A stretch of 64,000 nucleotides of DNA from assembly GCA_023213315.1 (NCBI GenBank), contig JAKCPI010000976.1, positions 1 through 64,000 on the forward strand, written 5' to 3'. Positions 34,613 to 44,950 of this stretch are shown here, in pieces. The stretch comes from Euborellia annulipes. Its lineage: Eukaryota > Arthropoda > Insecta > Dermaptera > Anisolabididae. The first letter of the stretch is position 1. Each line of letters starts with the position of its first letter. The position numbers were made by a program, and so were the translations under genes. A model generated the notes under the pieces. It saw only the letters and a program-made list of their open reading frames with translations, was not told where the DNA came from and searched no databases.

Positions 34613-34904
34613 CTAAAAAAAAAAAAATGATTGTTCAAACATATTTGAGAATTTATTTTTGTTTTAATGGTAAACGAGAGATCTATGGTCGCTCTTGTGT
34701 TTTGTTAGTGGGATTGATTTTTAGAGAATATTCAGTTAAGGCTTTAAGTCTCAGCTCATCATTTGGTGTTGGTTTGTTGGTTTTGTTAAAATTTTAAAAA
34801 TAGACTATATGTTATAGAGTGGGATAAAAAAATAATATTAAGTATTCCCACTATTTTCTTATTGTCAGGGCCCGAGAGTAGCAAATCAACATTTTTGATA
34901 CTCA

Positions 34905-35230
34905 TAATCTTAATACGTCCGTGTTCCCCGGGGTTCTGTCTTCTCTCCCACCTTATTTCTTATGTACATTAATGACCTCAAATTAGACTGATCGATGATT
35001 CTACCCTTACCACATCCCTACAATCATAGATCATAGAAGAAGCGTGTCTGCAATCTCTCTCTTCTATAGGTATTATCATGGTTAATGCTCTGCCGAATTG
35101 AAATCAATTATTCCACCCAATGCAACTTATACACGGATCACGAGGGAGGCATCGTCCCAGCATTCCTATGCTGTTCAGATCACAACTAAAAGAACTAGTC
35201 AATTCCAATCTTCCTTATATCTATAAGCTA
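34905..35230 (+). pseudogene. Non-LTR (LINE) reverse transcriptase fossil, antisense in an intron
   Basis: One frame reads VPRGSVFSPTLFLMYINDL, matching the VPQGSVLSP-LLF-YINDL block of non-LTR reverse transcriptases. After a stop and a frameshift, DDSTLTTS recalls the ADDSTL catalytic box. Downstream frames are broken. It lies in the 743-bp intron between exons 3 and 4 of the minus-strand gene. The clade cannot be determined from this length. Confidence 0.75.
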
Positions 35231-35355
35231 GTGGCAATATTTTGAATATTTAAACAGAAAGTGAGAGAGAAAAAATATTTTTTTATAAACTAAATATAAA
35301 TTTTAAATATTAACTTTATCTAATAACTAATAAGAAGAAACCAAATTTGTCTTAC

Positions 35356-35833
35356 CATCAGTATTGGGCTCTGCCTCTGCATCGGAGGTGCCAGGCAAGC
35401 ATCTCGCTAGATATTTACTGCGATAGTATTGCCTCCAAAACTGCTTGAGTATAGTTTCAGGCAACGGCCCAGCCAAGTAACGATCTTCAATGGAGTAGCG
35501 ACCTCTCTGATCCTGATCGACGATACCAAGCTGCTTGGCAATCGTTGTTTTGAGTTCAATCTCGGCTAAAAGTCGTTTCACATTTGGACAGACGTGATGC
35601 CGTGAAGAGAGATTAATGGCCAAATCATTGAGACTGGCTGGGATTGGCAAGTCTTTCAAAGTTCTCAGAGTGTTTACGATCATTTGTAAACTCACCGGAC
35701 TCCATTTGCATAAACGCATCGGCCAACACGTACGCTTCATCGGATCTCCAGCGTCCAGTCCTGAATTCTCACATAAACGACGTTTACGTCGCAACCGACG
35801 AGACACAGTATCCTCATCTTGCTCGCGACACAT
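35356..35833 (-). CDS. Third exon of the winged-helix-like gene
   Basis: The 478-bp exon has an ATTTACAG acceptor and a GTAAGA donor. It encodes residues 141-299 plus the first base of a split codon. A basic cluster RRLRRKRR (about 152-159) is a likely nuclear localisation signal. Residues about 186-256 (SPVSLQMIVNTLRTL through RGRYSIED) have the helix-turn-helix pattern ending in a short aromatic strand that is typical of winged-helix or H15-like folds. The C-terminal part (FWRQYYRSKYLARCLP) is rich in aromatic and basic residues. No frame breaks are seen. The fold is predicted by eye; the exon itself is well supported by phase. Confidence 0.85.
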
Positions 35834-35926
35834 CTGTAAATTCAGAAATAAGACACAAGAAGAGTCGAGTTAAGAAACCGTGATTGCTCTTGTTCGAGTT
35901 ACCAACGTCCAGCAGCCGGAACTCAC

Positions 35927-36142
35927 TTCATGGTCGGAGGGAATTTCTTTCTCACAATTGTCAGTTGAAACTTCAGGTTGCCGCGCTGAAAGTCTTAAAT
36001 GCCGAAGTTCTTGGTAATAATCCTCGAGTTCTGTTCGGCTCAGAGCTGCTGATTCTCTTTCGGTATAAAAGCAACCATCCTTTTCCAAAAGGAATTGCAA
36101 GCGCACGCAGCACTCAATCGCAAGCTCCATGTCTATCATGAG
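35927..36142 (-). CDS. Second exon of the winged-helix-like gene
   Basis: A 216-bp exon (72 codons) with phase 0 at both ends, a CATGCAG acceptor with a weak pyrimidine tract, and a GTGAGT donor. It completes the first winged-helix-like segment (LMIDMELAIECCVRLQFLL then EKDGCFYTE, residues 69-96) and continues with a coiled-coil-like ELEDYYQELRHLRL and a polar linker. The intron to the next exon is only 93 bases (35834-35926). Confidence 0.82.
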
Positions 36143-36429
36143 CTGCATGTTCAATCAATAAATTAATTGGTGCAAATTTGACATAATTGCATAAATTAAC
36201 ATTGATAACATTTATACTTATTTATTGATATCTTTTAAAAAACTTAGAAATTTCTCTGAGAAATGAAACTAATAAGAAAAAAATGAATATTTATTAGTCA
36301 TCAAAACCAAATCAACATGAATGGAACTTTGAATTTTATAATTAATCTCTTATAGAAATAATAATTTAACTAATTAAATGAGAGATATATGTATTGATCT
36401 TCCAATCGTCCACTACCTCTTTGGAATCT
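36143..36429 (-). other. Start of the 3.7-kb intron
   Basis: AT-rich; nothing recognised. The intron (36143-39872) holds the repeats listed next. Confidence 0.5.
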
Positions 36430-36512
36430 CCAGTCTAGCCTGGTGCAAATGGAAACTACACCGAATAGGCTCGAGATTCCGGGTTCGGTTCCCTGAGGTC
36501 CTGTTTGGCCAC
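36430..36512 (+). mobile_element. tRNA-like sequence, probable SINE head
   Basis: GCCTGGTGCAAATGG is A-box-like and CCGGGTTCGGTTCCC is a good B box. The acceptor stem does not pair, so it is not a functional tRNA gene. Confidence 0.4.
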
Positions 36513-36532
36513 CCATGAAAAAAACCATCACA

Positions 36533-36800
36533 TTTAGTAGCCAATGGCTTGAAGGTTTACTTTATTTGTTATTCTGATCTTCAATTTTTAAATTTTAAAT
36601 AAATATTATATAATATTCATTAGCAGAAAATTTTATTGAGGTCTGGCGACTGTTAAATTGTGCAATACAGTCGCCAGACCTCAATAAAATTTTCAGGTAA
36701 TGAATATTATACCCTTGTATAATATTTATTTAAGATCCGAAGATCAGAATAACAAATAAAGTAACAAGTAATAACCTTCAAGCCATTGGCTACTAAAATA
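36533..36800. repeat. Long palindrome P5
   Basis: The arms start TAGTAGCCAATGGCTTGAAG and end with its reverse complement, with an inner GAGGTCTGGCGACTG / CAGTCGCCAGACCTC pair. No hammerhead box was found. Confidence 0.85.
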
Positions 36801-37046
36801 TTAACTTTTGCTGTTTCCATCATAAGACCATCACATTTAGTTAGTTAAATTTTAAATTTTTCGACTGTCCGAGTCCATTCGAGGTTTTTTGTTTATAATA
36901 TCTCTTTCAATGCATATTTATGTCTTGAAATTTTCAATATTTTTAAAAAATGGTTAATATTTTTAGAGAGTTACTAGAAATAGGAAAACTACAGTCAAAG
37001 AGAGACCGATTGTTGAAATGTTTTAAGATGATTAAGTTACTACTTT

Positions 37047-37863
37047 AAAAATCTGGTGTGACTGGTCGCAAAGCATACAACTTTCTCTTACCTTCGGTGA
37101 TCGAAAGTTGTGTTCTGTGCTCTTATTCCACCAGATTTTTTGTGTCGAGATATATTTTGTTCAGCCAGTACCGAACATTTCAATTCAAGATGTAAAATTT
37201 ATAAACATGGGAAAATATTTATATCTATTTTGTTACCATGGCAACCATTTCTTTTATCTTTCCTATTAAGTACAAGAGTAGCCCACGGGGCGTGGTGTAG
37301 AGGTTAGCGTGCTAACCTCATATACCAAACGTCGCGGGTTCGGACCCCAGGCAGTCCAATGATTTTATTTAAGCCATTTGGATACCAGATGGCTTAAATA
37401 AAAATGCCTGGACCCTAATATATATAAATTCATAAATAACGGTTATCGTAAATGTCTTATATGGCCTGAGTTGCCGAAAAGACAGTGTGAAGTGTGTGTG
37501 AGTGTGAGTGTGAATGAGAAAAGAGTGTGAATGTTTTTTTATAAAAAAAAAAGTACAAGAGTAAAGTGTGGTTCCTAAGTTTTCAAGAGCAAAATGAGAA
37601 TATGCATTTTAAAGAGAACCTAAAAAATAATTATCTTTTGAATTTTAATCAAAATCGTTGAAGATAATTTTAAGAAAATCGAAAAACAAATGAAAAAATA
37701 CATCAGTAAAGAACTAGTACTCTGGGCGATTTTGTTCAAAAGCTTAGTATCTTATGGCAGAGGGGTGCCTAACTTATATATAAAATTTCAACCTTCTAGA
37801 TCTTTTCGTTCTTGAGATATTTTGTTCACAGACATATTCGATATATAGGTATAAGAGAAAGTA
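37047..37863 (+). mobile_element. HpF element interrupted by a SINE-A
   Basis: The hairpin is at 37047-37142, and the TTACCATGGCAACC block and the tail are normal. The SINE is inserted in AAGTACAAGAGTA, which is duplicated around it. The G/C simple-repeat part is shortened. Confidence 0.88.
37281..37550 (+). mobile_element. SINE-A, full-length, with 13-bp TSD
   Basis: AAGTACAAGAGTA at 37268-37280 is repeated exactly at 37551-37563. The tRNA-like head has an A box GTGGTGTAGAGGTTAGCGTG and a B box GCGGGTTCGGACCCC. The body has CAGGCAGTCCAATG, the ATTTGGATACCAGATGGCTT palindrome, GGCCTGAGTTGCCGAAAAG and a (GTGTGA)n region, and it ends in an A-rich tail. This copy defines the family. LINE-type retrotransposition by a partner is inferred. 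Confidence 0.93.
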
Positions 37864-38069
37864 AAAAGAGAATAATGATCTTGAAAGTATTCTTAGAGAA
37901 AATATATAGAAATTTTTAAATAAAGAATAGTGGAGCATAGCTATTTTTTTATTCATACAAAGTGCTAAATCGGGAGGTGATTCCTTCCTAGACACTAAAT
38001 AATTTTGACTATAATATTCAATTTGGAATATGTTGATGTGAGAAGTAACTGTCCAACGAATAGATTAAT
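37864..38069. other. AT-rich intronic DNA
   Basis: Nothing recognised. Confidence 0.4.
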
Positions 38070-38245
38070 AGAAGAGAGGATTGCAGCCAGGCAGGAGAGT
38101 TTCTATCGAATGAAAATCTCAATAAAAGAAAACGTTTCGTCTTTATTTAGATAAGACCATCTTCAGTTCTATCTAACTAAAGCCGAAACGTTTTCTTTTA
38201 TTGAGAGTTTCATTCGATCTCTTGCCTGGCTGCAATCCTCTCTTC
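38070..38245. repeat. Palindrome P6 with a hammerhead-like core
   Basis: AGAGGATTGCAGCCAGGCA is mirrored by TGCCTGGCTGCAATCCTCT. The inner arms include AAAAGAAAACGTTTCG and CGAAACGTTTTCTTTT. Confidence 0.85.
38128..38169 (-). ncRNA. Hammerhead-ribozyme-like motif in left arm of P6
   Basis: Minus-strand order: GAA, CTGAAGA (38166-38160), TG, GTCTT, a 9-base loop, AAGAC, GAAAC (38138-38134), GTT (38133-38131), TTC. Stem II has five pairs and stem I three. GTT is an allowed NUH triplet. The mirrored arm has only the 3' half. Confidence 0.45.
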
Positions 38246-39250
38246 CATTAATTCAATTTGGATTAATCTGAGTATATAAAATTAAAAATTCAGTTCGCTC
38301 TTAAAGAGATCTTAAAAAAATTGTGTAATTAAGAAAGCCTATAAGAAGTATTCTTTTAAAAGAACTATTTAAGCTTCGTTCCAATTTCTTCTTCTTTTTG
38401 TATTTTAAATACTCCACAAGGCGTTTGTTTATCATTTCGAATAACTATTTTTCATCATCAAATGTCTTAATTACGATTTGCTTCGTTGCTCGCATTTTGT
38501 TAATTTTTAACAAATCTTTTTCCATGAAAAGAAACAATCAAAACACAAACTATAATTCGTTATAATAGTAAACATTATTAACGAAAATGATCTCTTTTGT
38601 TTTATTGTTTTATACGTTTATTTTTGAAATAGGTTAAAAATTGAAATAATAATAAAAAAAGAAAGTTTTTTTAGATCGTTCTCTGTTAAATAAAGAAATT
38701 TTTTTTGTAATAAACTTGAATAAAAATATAAGTAAATTGTATAGTCCCTTGTATCTAATTATTAGAGAAATTAAGAAAGGGCCATTATTCTAAACAAAAA
38801 AGCTCTTTAATTTAAAAAAGAAACATCAAAAACATAAATATCCCCTTGACTTTAGCTTTAGACGGCTTTGGCATCCTAGAGGAATAGCTAATTTGGAGAA
38901 AAAAATATTTTGTTTGGCCTTTTTTCCCCCGAGTTCTCTTAAATTTTTTTTCTCTTACTTTTTTTAAAATCTCTGAGACTCTTGTACTTAAAAATATCTA
39001 TGAATTGTGTTGTTTTCCCATAGAGTCTTCACCTCTACTTTATCCTATGATTTGGATTTCTCATTGTAAGTAGTCTAAATTTTCGTACAAAATCCCTAAA
39101 TTAACATATTTGTTTATATAAAAAAGAAGATATGTCAATTTACTCCTCTCTTAGAGAACTTGTTTGTAAAATTTATAGGTTCTCTTGATATTGACATTTG
39201 CTAATATACGATATATCAAAAGTACACCGTGTGGGACCAAAAATAGACTA
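38246..39250. other. AT-rich intronic DNA
   Basis: No exon or repeat family is recognised. Confidence 0.4.
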
Positions 39251-39492
39251 TGTTATGCATAAAGGAACCAAGCGCTATTATGATCGAAATTGAGGTAAGA
39301 CGGCCATCTTGTAGGGAGAGAAAAGATCTACCTCTTTATTTAAATCACAATAGGCTACTCTGCGCATCTTTTTTTTTTTTGTATAAAACAAGAAAAAAGT
39401 CCTTGTCATTGGTTTTGTTTACAAGTGTGCAAATGAAATGTCCTTTATTTCAGATTTAGGTTAATGGCGCTTGGTTCCTTCTTGCATAACAT
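39251..39492. mobile_element. MITE with ~28-bp inverted termini
   Basis: GTTATGCATAAAGGAACCAA with GCGCTATTA at the left is mirrored by TTAATGGCGCTTGGTTCC with TTCTTGCATAAC at the right. It is about 240 bp long with no coding capacity, and the TSD is unclear. Confidence 0.75.
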
Positions 39493-39504
39493 CGTCCAAA
39501 TAAG

Positions 39505-39690
39505 GATTAGTTCACTAGCTAGGAGGATTTAGAGAAAGGAAATAATGTAACTTCACGGGGTGCCGGTAGTTGACTACGGCCAGGGGCCGGTTGGGTTTGA
39601 GGTGTGTGTCTTCGTGCACGAAAGCACCTCGGGTAAACAAACGTGAATCGCAATAGGAATTTCAAATAATAAATAGTAATATTTGTAATA
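39505..39690 (+). mobile_element. LINE-type 3'-end repeat (copy 1)
   Basis: AACTTCACGGGGTGCCGGTAG, GAGGTGTGTGTCTTCGTG and GCACCTCGGGTAAA, with an AATTTCAAATAATAA end, also occur inverted at 52785-52960. The tail alone recurs at 48440-48490. A 3' anchored, 5'-truncated family ending in TAATAA repeats suggests a non-LTR retrotransposon. Confidence 0.6.
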
Positions 39691-39872
39691 ATAATAATAT
39701 GAAGAATATGAGGACATGTTTTTCCCACTCATATTAAATTAGATCATTTTGATATCAATAAAAGTAAATAATATATGACACTGCAAGCCACGTGTTCATT
39801 TAGAGTTAAGAGTAGTTTGATGTAAGTTTTGTATTTGATTTATATAAATAGAAGAGCAAAAATGAGAAGTAC

Positions 39873-40076
39873 CTCTTCTGTTTCGAGTAGACGATATCTC
39901 GAGGCTACATAATCAATAAGATCTTCACTATGAGTGCTTCTGCCCAATGCGCGTAAAGCGAGCACCGCGCTAAGTACCATTTGTGGGGTGACGAGTTCGT
40001 CAAGAAGACCGGGCCGAGGAGTATCCGCTCGGGACAACATCACATTGCAGAACCTCTCTTCGTTCATGTCGCCCAT
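39873..40076 (-). CDS. First recognised exon of the two-winged-helix-like gene
   Basis: This exon encodes residues 1-68 if ATG at 40076-40074 is the start: MGDMNEERFCNVMLSRADT, then a helix-rich VTPQMVLSAVLALRALGR and EDLIDYVASRYRLLETEE. It ends phase 0 at a GTACTT donor, exactly matching the phase of the next exon. With that exon it forms the first winged-helix-like segment (about residues 30-96). The frame remains open upstream to a TAA at about 40155, and GCTACAG directly precedes the ATG, so this could be an internal exon rather than the first. The joined protein is about 394 residues. I do not recognise a named orthologue. DUF4777-type insect proteins are a possible comparison, offered tentatively. 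A nuclear, DNA- or chromatin-related role is inferred. Confidence 0.75.
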
Positions 40077-40240
40077 CTGTAGCAATGTCGCCCCAAAGCC
40101 CAGCCCAAGCCAGACGGGCGTTTGTTGACAAACATGCCCCCATTATCAACTGCCTGCTAGATCACATACTGCCTTTTGATTTCTATCTTATTATTTGGTT
40201 TGTTTCAAGAAAAATTTATAACCGTTTGAAACGCTCTTAT

Positions 40241-40909
40241 TACTTTCTCTTACCTATATGATTATGTTAATATACATATATACATAGAGAGAAAGTATTG
40301 GATTCATGACAAAAATTCGATGTCGAGATTTTGAACTATATACACGTTTTGAGGTCCCCTGGATCCAAAAAAGTGGTTTTCGCGACATGGTCTGTCTGTG
40401 AACAAAATATCTCAAGAACGAAAAGAGCTACGAGGTTGAAATTTTATATTTAAGTTAAGCACCCCCCTGATATGTGACACGAAGTTTTTGGACAAAATCT
40501 ACCCAAGAGTACTAGTATTTATATTTATTTACTGATGCACTTTTTCAGTTTTTTTCGATTTTCTCAAAATTCTCTTCAACGATTTTGTTTAAAATTCAAA
40601 AACCAATTATTTTTTAGATGCTCTTTAAAATGTATATCCTCATTTTGCCATTGGAATTTCTGAAGACCACTTTACTCTTGTACTTCATAAGAAAAATACG
40701 AGAAAGTAAAAAAATAGAAGAAAAATGGTTGTCAAAATATAAATATTTTCCCATATTTATATATTTTACATTTTGAATTCTAATATATTGGCGGGAACTA
40801 AATATATGTCAACATGAAAAATCTGGTTTGACAAGCACAGAACACAACTTTAGATTACCGAAGGTAAGAGAAAGTTGTGTGCTCTGCGACAGTCACACCA
40901 TATTTTTTT
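40241..40909 (-). mobile_element. HpF element, complete but diverged
   Basis: The tail is at 40241 and the hairpin at about 40820-40909. The TTACCATGGCAACC block is shortened and an extra GAGAAAGTAAAAAA lies near 40692, suggesting a fused second copy. Confidence 0.8.
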
Positions 40910-41262
40910 ATGTAATATTCATTTATGGAGCAGTGGCGCTTCCTGAGTACCCGGATACTACCACCAAAAAAGAAGACTCTTCTATTCTTTTTTGTTTAAG
41001 TTTATATAATGTTAATTTCGTTTGTTGAGGTCACAATGACCTCACATTATGACTATTCAATATGTATAATATGTTAAGAAAAATAGATAAATTGCTGGTT
41101 TCCTATAGACGTCCAACAGCCCTCTTCATCTGGGCTCTTCCATCCGAATGTTGAGCGCTGCTTGGCATTATTCTGTTGTTCTTTTAATTCAATAAATTAT
41201 CAAATTTCCAATCCCTCGAAGTTGAGAGAATCTTTTACCAAGCTATTTTAATTGAAATAGTA

Positions 41263-41456
41263 ACCTATGGCTCGGATCAGCGGAAGAGCATTAGCTTCTG
41301 GTTCCAAAGGTCAAGGGTTCGCATACTACTTCGCCCATACTATGCGAAGAATTTATTTCAATTGAATTGGATACTAATCAATTAAAATAAATAGGGACGA
41401 AGTCTAAATGGCCTCAGATGCCAGAAAAGACCTTAAATTAAATTAAAAAAAAAAAA
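41263..41456 (+). mobile_element. SINE-B, full-length, with 12-bp TSD
   Basis: ATTGAAATAGTA at 41251-41262 is repeated exactly at 41457-41468. The head has GATCAGCGGAAGAGCATTAG (A-box-like) and CAAGGGTTCGCATAC (B box). The body is TTGGATACTAATCAATT, AATAGGGACGAAGTC, TAAATGGCCTCAGATGCC and AGAAAAGACC, and it ends in an A run. The tail motif is shared with SINE-A (GGCC-GATGCC-GAAAAGAC), suggesting a common partner LINE. Confidence 0.9.
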
Positions 41457-41468
41457 ATTGAAATAGTA

Positions 41469-41999
41469 TAAATTAAATCTTATTAATTTGATACTATTGT
41501 TGGAGGTGGACTAATGCTGATATCTGCCAGCGTGCCAAACATTATTTCGCCTCTCTCTAATTTGATTCAATTAACACATGTATCCCCATTCGGCAATCGA
41601 TTTTATTGGTGGCTATCACCATCACCATCATCAGCATCAGCACCATCATCATCATCATGCACACGTGCTCTCGCACTGCCCTCTAGCGGCAGTAAAAGAG
41701 CTAACCATTCCAGATAATTAGATCCGAAGAGCCGGCAGTCAGTCTTCTCCTTTTTTACATATTATTATTCAGACAATAGGAGAGGGAGCCCATTTACCCA
41801 AATTGGGGCTCATTATTATTATTATTTTTTTGTTTTTCTTCCTAATTAGATTAATTTTACAAAGTATTACATTTTTTAAGAGGAAACATGTGGCAGTTTA
41901 AAATTTATTTTTTATTTAAAAATAACTAAATATCTTTACGTTCAATCAATGGTTAAAGCCTTTCTGTTTTCAAATCAATAGAGTAGATAAAAATATGGT
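41469..41999. other. Unique non-coding region with trinucleotide repeats
   Basis: A (CAT)n-like tract lies at 41619-41660 and a TTATTATTA run at 41811-41828. CTGCCCTCTAGCGGCAG (about 41676) is CTCF-like (CCCTCTAGTGG type). It is a candidate insulator or regulatory site, unproven. Confidence 0.3.
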
Positions 42000-42092
42000 G
42001 TGACTGGTCGCACAGACCATGTTGCGAAAACTCTTTTGGATTCAAAGGACCTCAAAACGTGTATAACAATCAAAATTTAGACATTTTAATCC
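42000..42092 (+). mobile_element. HpF stub with internal deletion
   Basis: ATGGTGTGACTGGTCGCACA is joined directly to GACCATGTTGCGAAAAC and GGACCTCAAAACGTG, so the whole body is deleted. Confidence 0.7.
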
Positions 42093-42896
42093 GAGCTCTT
42101 AATATGAATTAGATAAAATTATTTCGTTGATTGTGGATTGTTGGAAGTAGAGAACTATTCAATTAAATTGATGACTTTTAAATGAGCCATCTTTAATTTT
42201 TGACAAAATATTACTAATTTGCATAGGCCTACATGGATTTATTGACCTTTCTCTTATAAATAAATTGTCTTGAATGATAGAGGAGAACATTTTACAATTA
42301 ATATCTTTAACTGTGTAAAGGTAATAATAGCTAATAATCAATTTAGTTTAAAAAATATCAACTCTCTCTAGTCTCGAAATGTTTATTTAATGCTGAAGTT
42401 TTCCCTGGGAAAAAGGCGATCAGAGTGCGTTTGTTTTGTTGCTCTTTGAAAGAGAGGGGCAGAAGTATAATTACAATAAATTCTCCATAACTGGAATTAT
42501 TACGTTTTCCTAAACTTTTGTTAATTTCCATCTAATTCTAGGTTGTATGAATTTAAAGTTAAAATAAAAAAGTGCGTTAATTATACCCGTTACGAGTTGA
42601 TTTTTTTTCTTTATATTTGTTTATCCTTGAATCTCAGTTATTAATTTTTCTTTGAAAGCGGAATTTGGAACTTAAAATTGAGACCATAGATAATATATTA
42701 ATTTGAAAATCTCTAAATCAATCGCAACTAATTGAACCAGAGAAGGAGATTTTTTCAGATGGAAATTTATTTATTTCAAATATGTGTACTTAATTTAAAT
42801 GGATTCATTGAAAATTGTGGTTTTATAGAACATATACATACATATTTACATACATACATACATTTTTCCCATTTCATTTTTATATATATAGATTTA
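42093..42896. other. AT-rich non-coding DNA
   Basis: Nothing recognised. A CATA repeat lies at 42834-42862. Confidence 0.4.
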
Positions 42897-42911
42897 AAAT
42901 AGGGGCTATTT

Positions 42912-43147
42912 TTTTATATTTATAATATTTATTTCACTTCCACCCCTCCCTTCTCGAGTTCGGGGCTCTATATACAATTTTATTTTATTTTTTTCTTTAC
43001 AAAATTTTTTACAATTACAATATTTACAATTTTTAAGCGAAATTCATTTTTTCTTTGTAATGTCTATCCTTCTCTCCCATTCCTGCCATACCACCACCAT
43101 TTCTTCCTGTATATTGTCCTTCAATTTGCCCTCTCATCCCTCATTCC
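42912..43147 (-). mobile_element. Retrotransposed insert with 15-bp TSD
   Basis: AAATAGGGGCTATTT at 42897-42911 is repeated exactly at 43148-43162. On the minus strand the 236-bp insert has an open reading frame ending VVWQEWERRIDITKKK and a stop, then an untranslated stretch, an AATAAA-type signal and an A/T-rich tail. This is the structure of a 5'-truncated LINE copy or a retrocopied mRNA. The source protein is not recognised. Confidence 0.8.
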
Positions 43148-43162
43148 AAATAGGGGCTATTT

Positions 43163-43765
43163 AAGTATTACGTAAGCAAATTTTGGATTGTTTTCGACAG
43201 TTCCCACTATTTTCCTTACTGAAATATGATCTCCGCGAGTCGAATCCGACCTGTCCAGGCTTCCTTTGTACCACTAGACTAGATATCGACCACATGAGTA
43301 AAATTCTTCATCTTCCCATTAGTCTCTCTCCTTTTAGAAAGAAAAACAAGCCGCGAGAATTAAGTGAAAAAATAGTTCTTTTAGTTAAGCAACCAGAAAT
43401 AATCAAAGGAACAAATAGGAAAGAAAGCTACTTCGTCACTTTTGGTTTAGTTGCACTTCTTTCATTAATCTGTTAAAGGAATTAAATGGAAAGTTTTTTT
43501 TATTTTGAATTAACTTTATAATGAAAACCGATAAATGATCGTAGGTTAGTTTTACCGGTGTGGTCCAGTGTCAGACGTTTTGGTGTAATCACACCAATAT
43601 CCCTTGTACTATTCCAGGGAGCTATATAGTCTAGTGATATTATGTTTTTATTTGTGGGAGGAGGGAGATACAATTAATTCTGTTTTGGTCTTTGTTTGTA
43701 GGAAAGAGTTTACAAAAAATCAATCTCTTTTTTTACCCGTTTAGATTGAATTTTATTTAATTTTT
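43163..43765. other. Non-coding DNA
   Basis: A 97-codon open frame at 43183-43476 has no recognised domain and no splice support; I do not call it a gene. Confidence 0.4.
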
Positions 43766-44227
43766 AATAAATAGAGAGAGAAAGTATTGGATTCATGTCA
43801 AAAATTCGATGTCGAAATTTTGGTGGATATACACGTTTTGAGGTCCCCTGAATCCAAAAAATATTACATTACTGATTTACTTTTTCAGTTTTTTTCGATT
43901 TTCTCAAAATTCGCTCCAACGATTTTGATTAAAATTCATAAATCAATTATTTATTAGATGCTCTTCAAAATGTGTATTCTCATTTTGCCTTTGAATCCTT
44001 CTTAAGACCACTTTACTCTTTTTTTTTTAAACATTCACACTTTTTTCTCATTCACCCTCACCCTCACCCCACACAGTCTTTTCGGCAACTTAGGCCATAT
44101 AAGACTTTTACGATAACCGTTGTAATGAATATATCTGTTGGGCTGATGTGACAAGCACAGAACACAACTTTCGATTAGCGAAGGTAAGAGAAAGTTGTGT
44201 GCTCTGCGACCAGTCACACCAGATTTT
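43766..44227 (-). mobile_element. HpF element with an internal SINE-A replacement
   Basis: The HpF 3' half (43766-44012) stops at CACTTTACTCTT. A head-less SINE-A (44013-44146, minus strand) follows, then the HpF hairpin (44147-44227). The HpF block between TTTACTCTT and the hairpin is missing. Confidence 0.75.
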
Positions 44228-44664
44228 TTAATAGAAACTAAAATTTAAACTTAAGATTGACTAGAGAAAATTGAACTTCAAATTTTTTATAAAGATTTTT
44301 CTGGAAATTTTCATGGAAAAACAGAATTAGGCATAGTGGTACTATATTTAATTAAGAGAAATTTCTCTTGTTAAAACGATAAAAAGGGTCGAAACCCAGG
44401 CGAGGGGACACCGTCCGCTCTTGATTAAATTTGAACGCACTAAGGTGAATTTGGTAGGGGGAATCTTTAACCAATCTAGGTTTAGAGCCCATTGGAAATC
44501 TACAGCCTGGATGAGAATTAAAAGAGGGGGAGAAGATGAAGTCTCTTTTCTTCTTCTCCTTTGCTCTCTTTCTAACCTATTGATACTTTCCGGTTGCCTA
44601 ACTAATAGGGGTTTCCATATTTCTACAAACTTTTTTTGGATTTAATTATCACTCTATGTTTGTT
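44228..44664. other. Non-coding DNA
   Basis: Nothing recognised. AAGAGGGGGAGAAGATG near 44521 gives a spurious frame. Confidence 0.4.
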
Positions 44665-44674
44665 TACTTTACTC

Positions 44675-44950
44675 TTTTTTTTTTTTTTAAACATTCACAC
44701 TTTTTTCTCATTCACACTCACATTCACACACACATTCACACTGTCTTTTCGGCAACTCAGGCCATATAAGACATTTACGATAACCGTTATTGATTTAATA
44801 TACATATGTTATTTGGGGTCCAGGCATTCTTATTTAAGCCATTTGGTATCCAATTGGCTTAAATGAAATCATCGGACTGCCTGGGGTCCGAACCCGCGAT
44901 GTTTGGTATACGAGGTTAGCACGCTAACCTCTACACCAAGCCCCGAGGGC
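44675..44950 (-). mobile_element. SINE-A, full-length
   Basis: The poly-T tail is at the left and the tRNA-like head at the right: GGGTCCGAACCCGCG is the inverted B box and TAGCACGCTAACCTCTACACC the inverted A box. TACTTTACTC lies at 44665-44674 and 44951-44960, a 10-bp TSD. Confidence 0.85.

Noticed and set aside
35616..36141. Three + strand open frames of 79-85 codons
   Set aside because: They overlap exons 2 and 3 of the minus-strand gene and have no domain or splice support.
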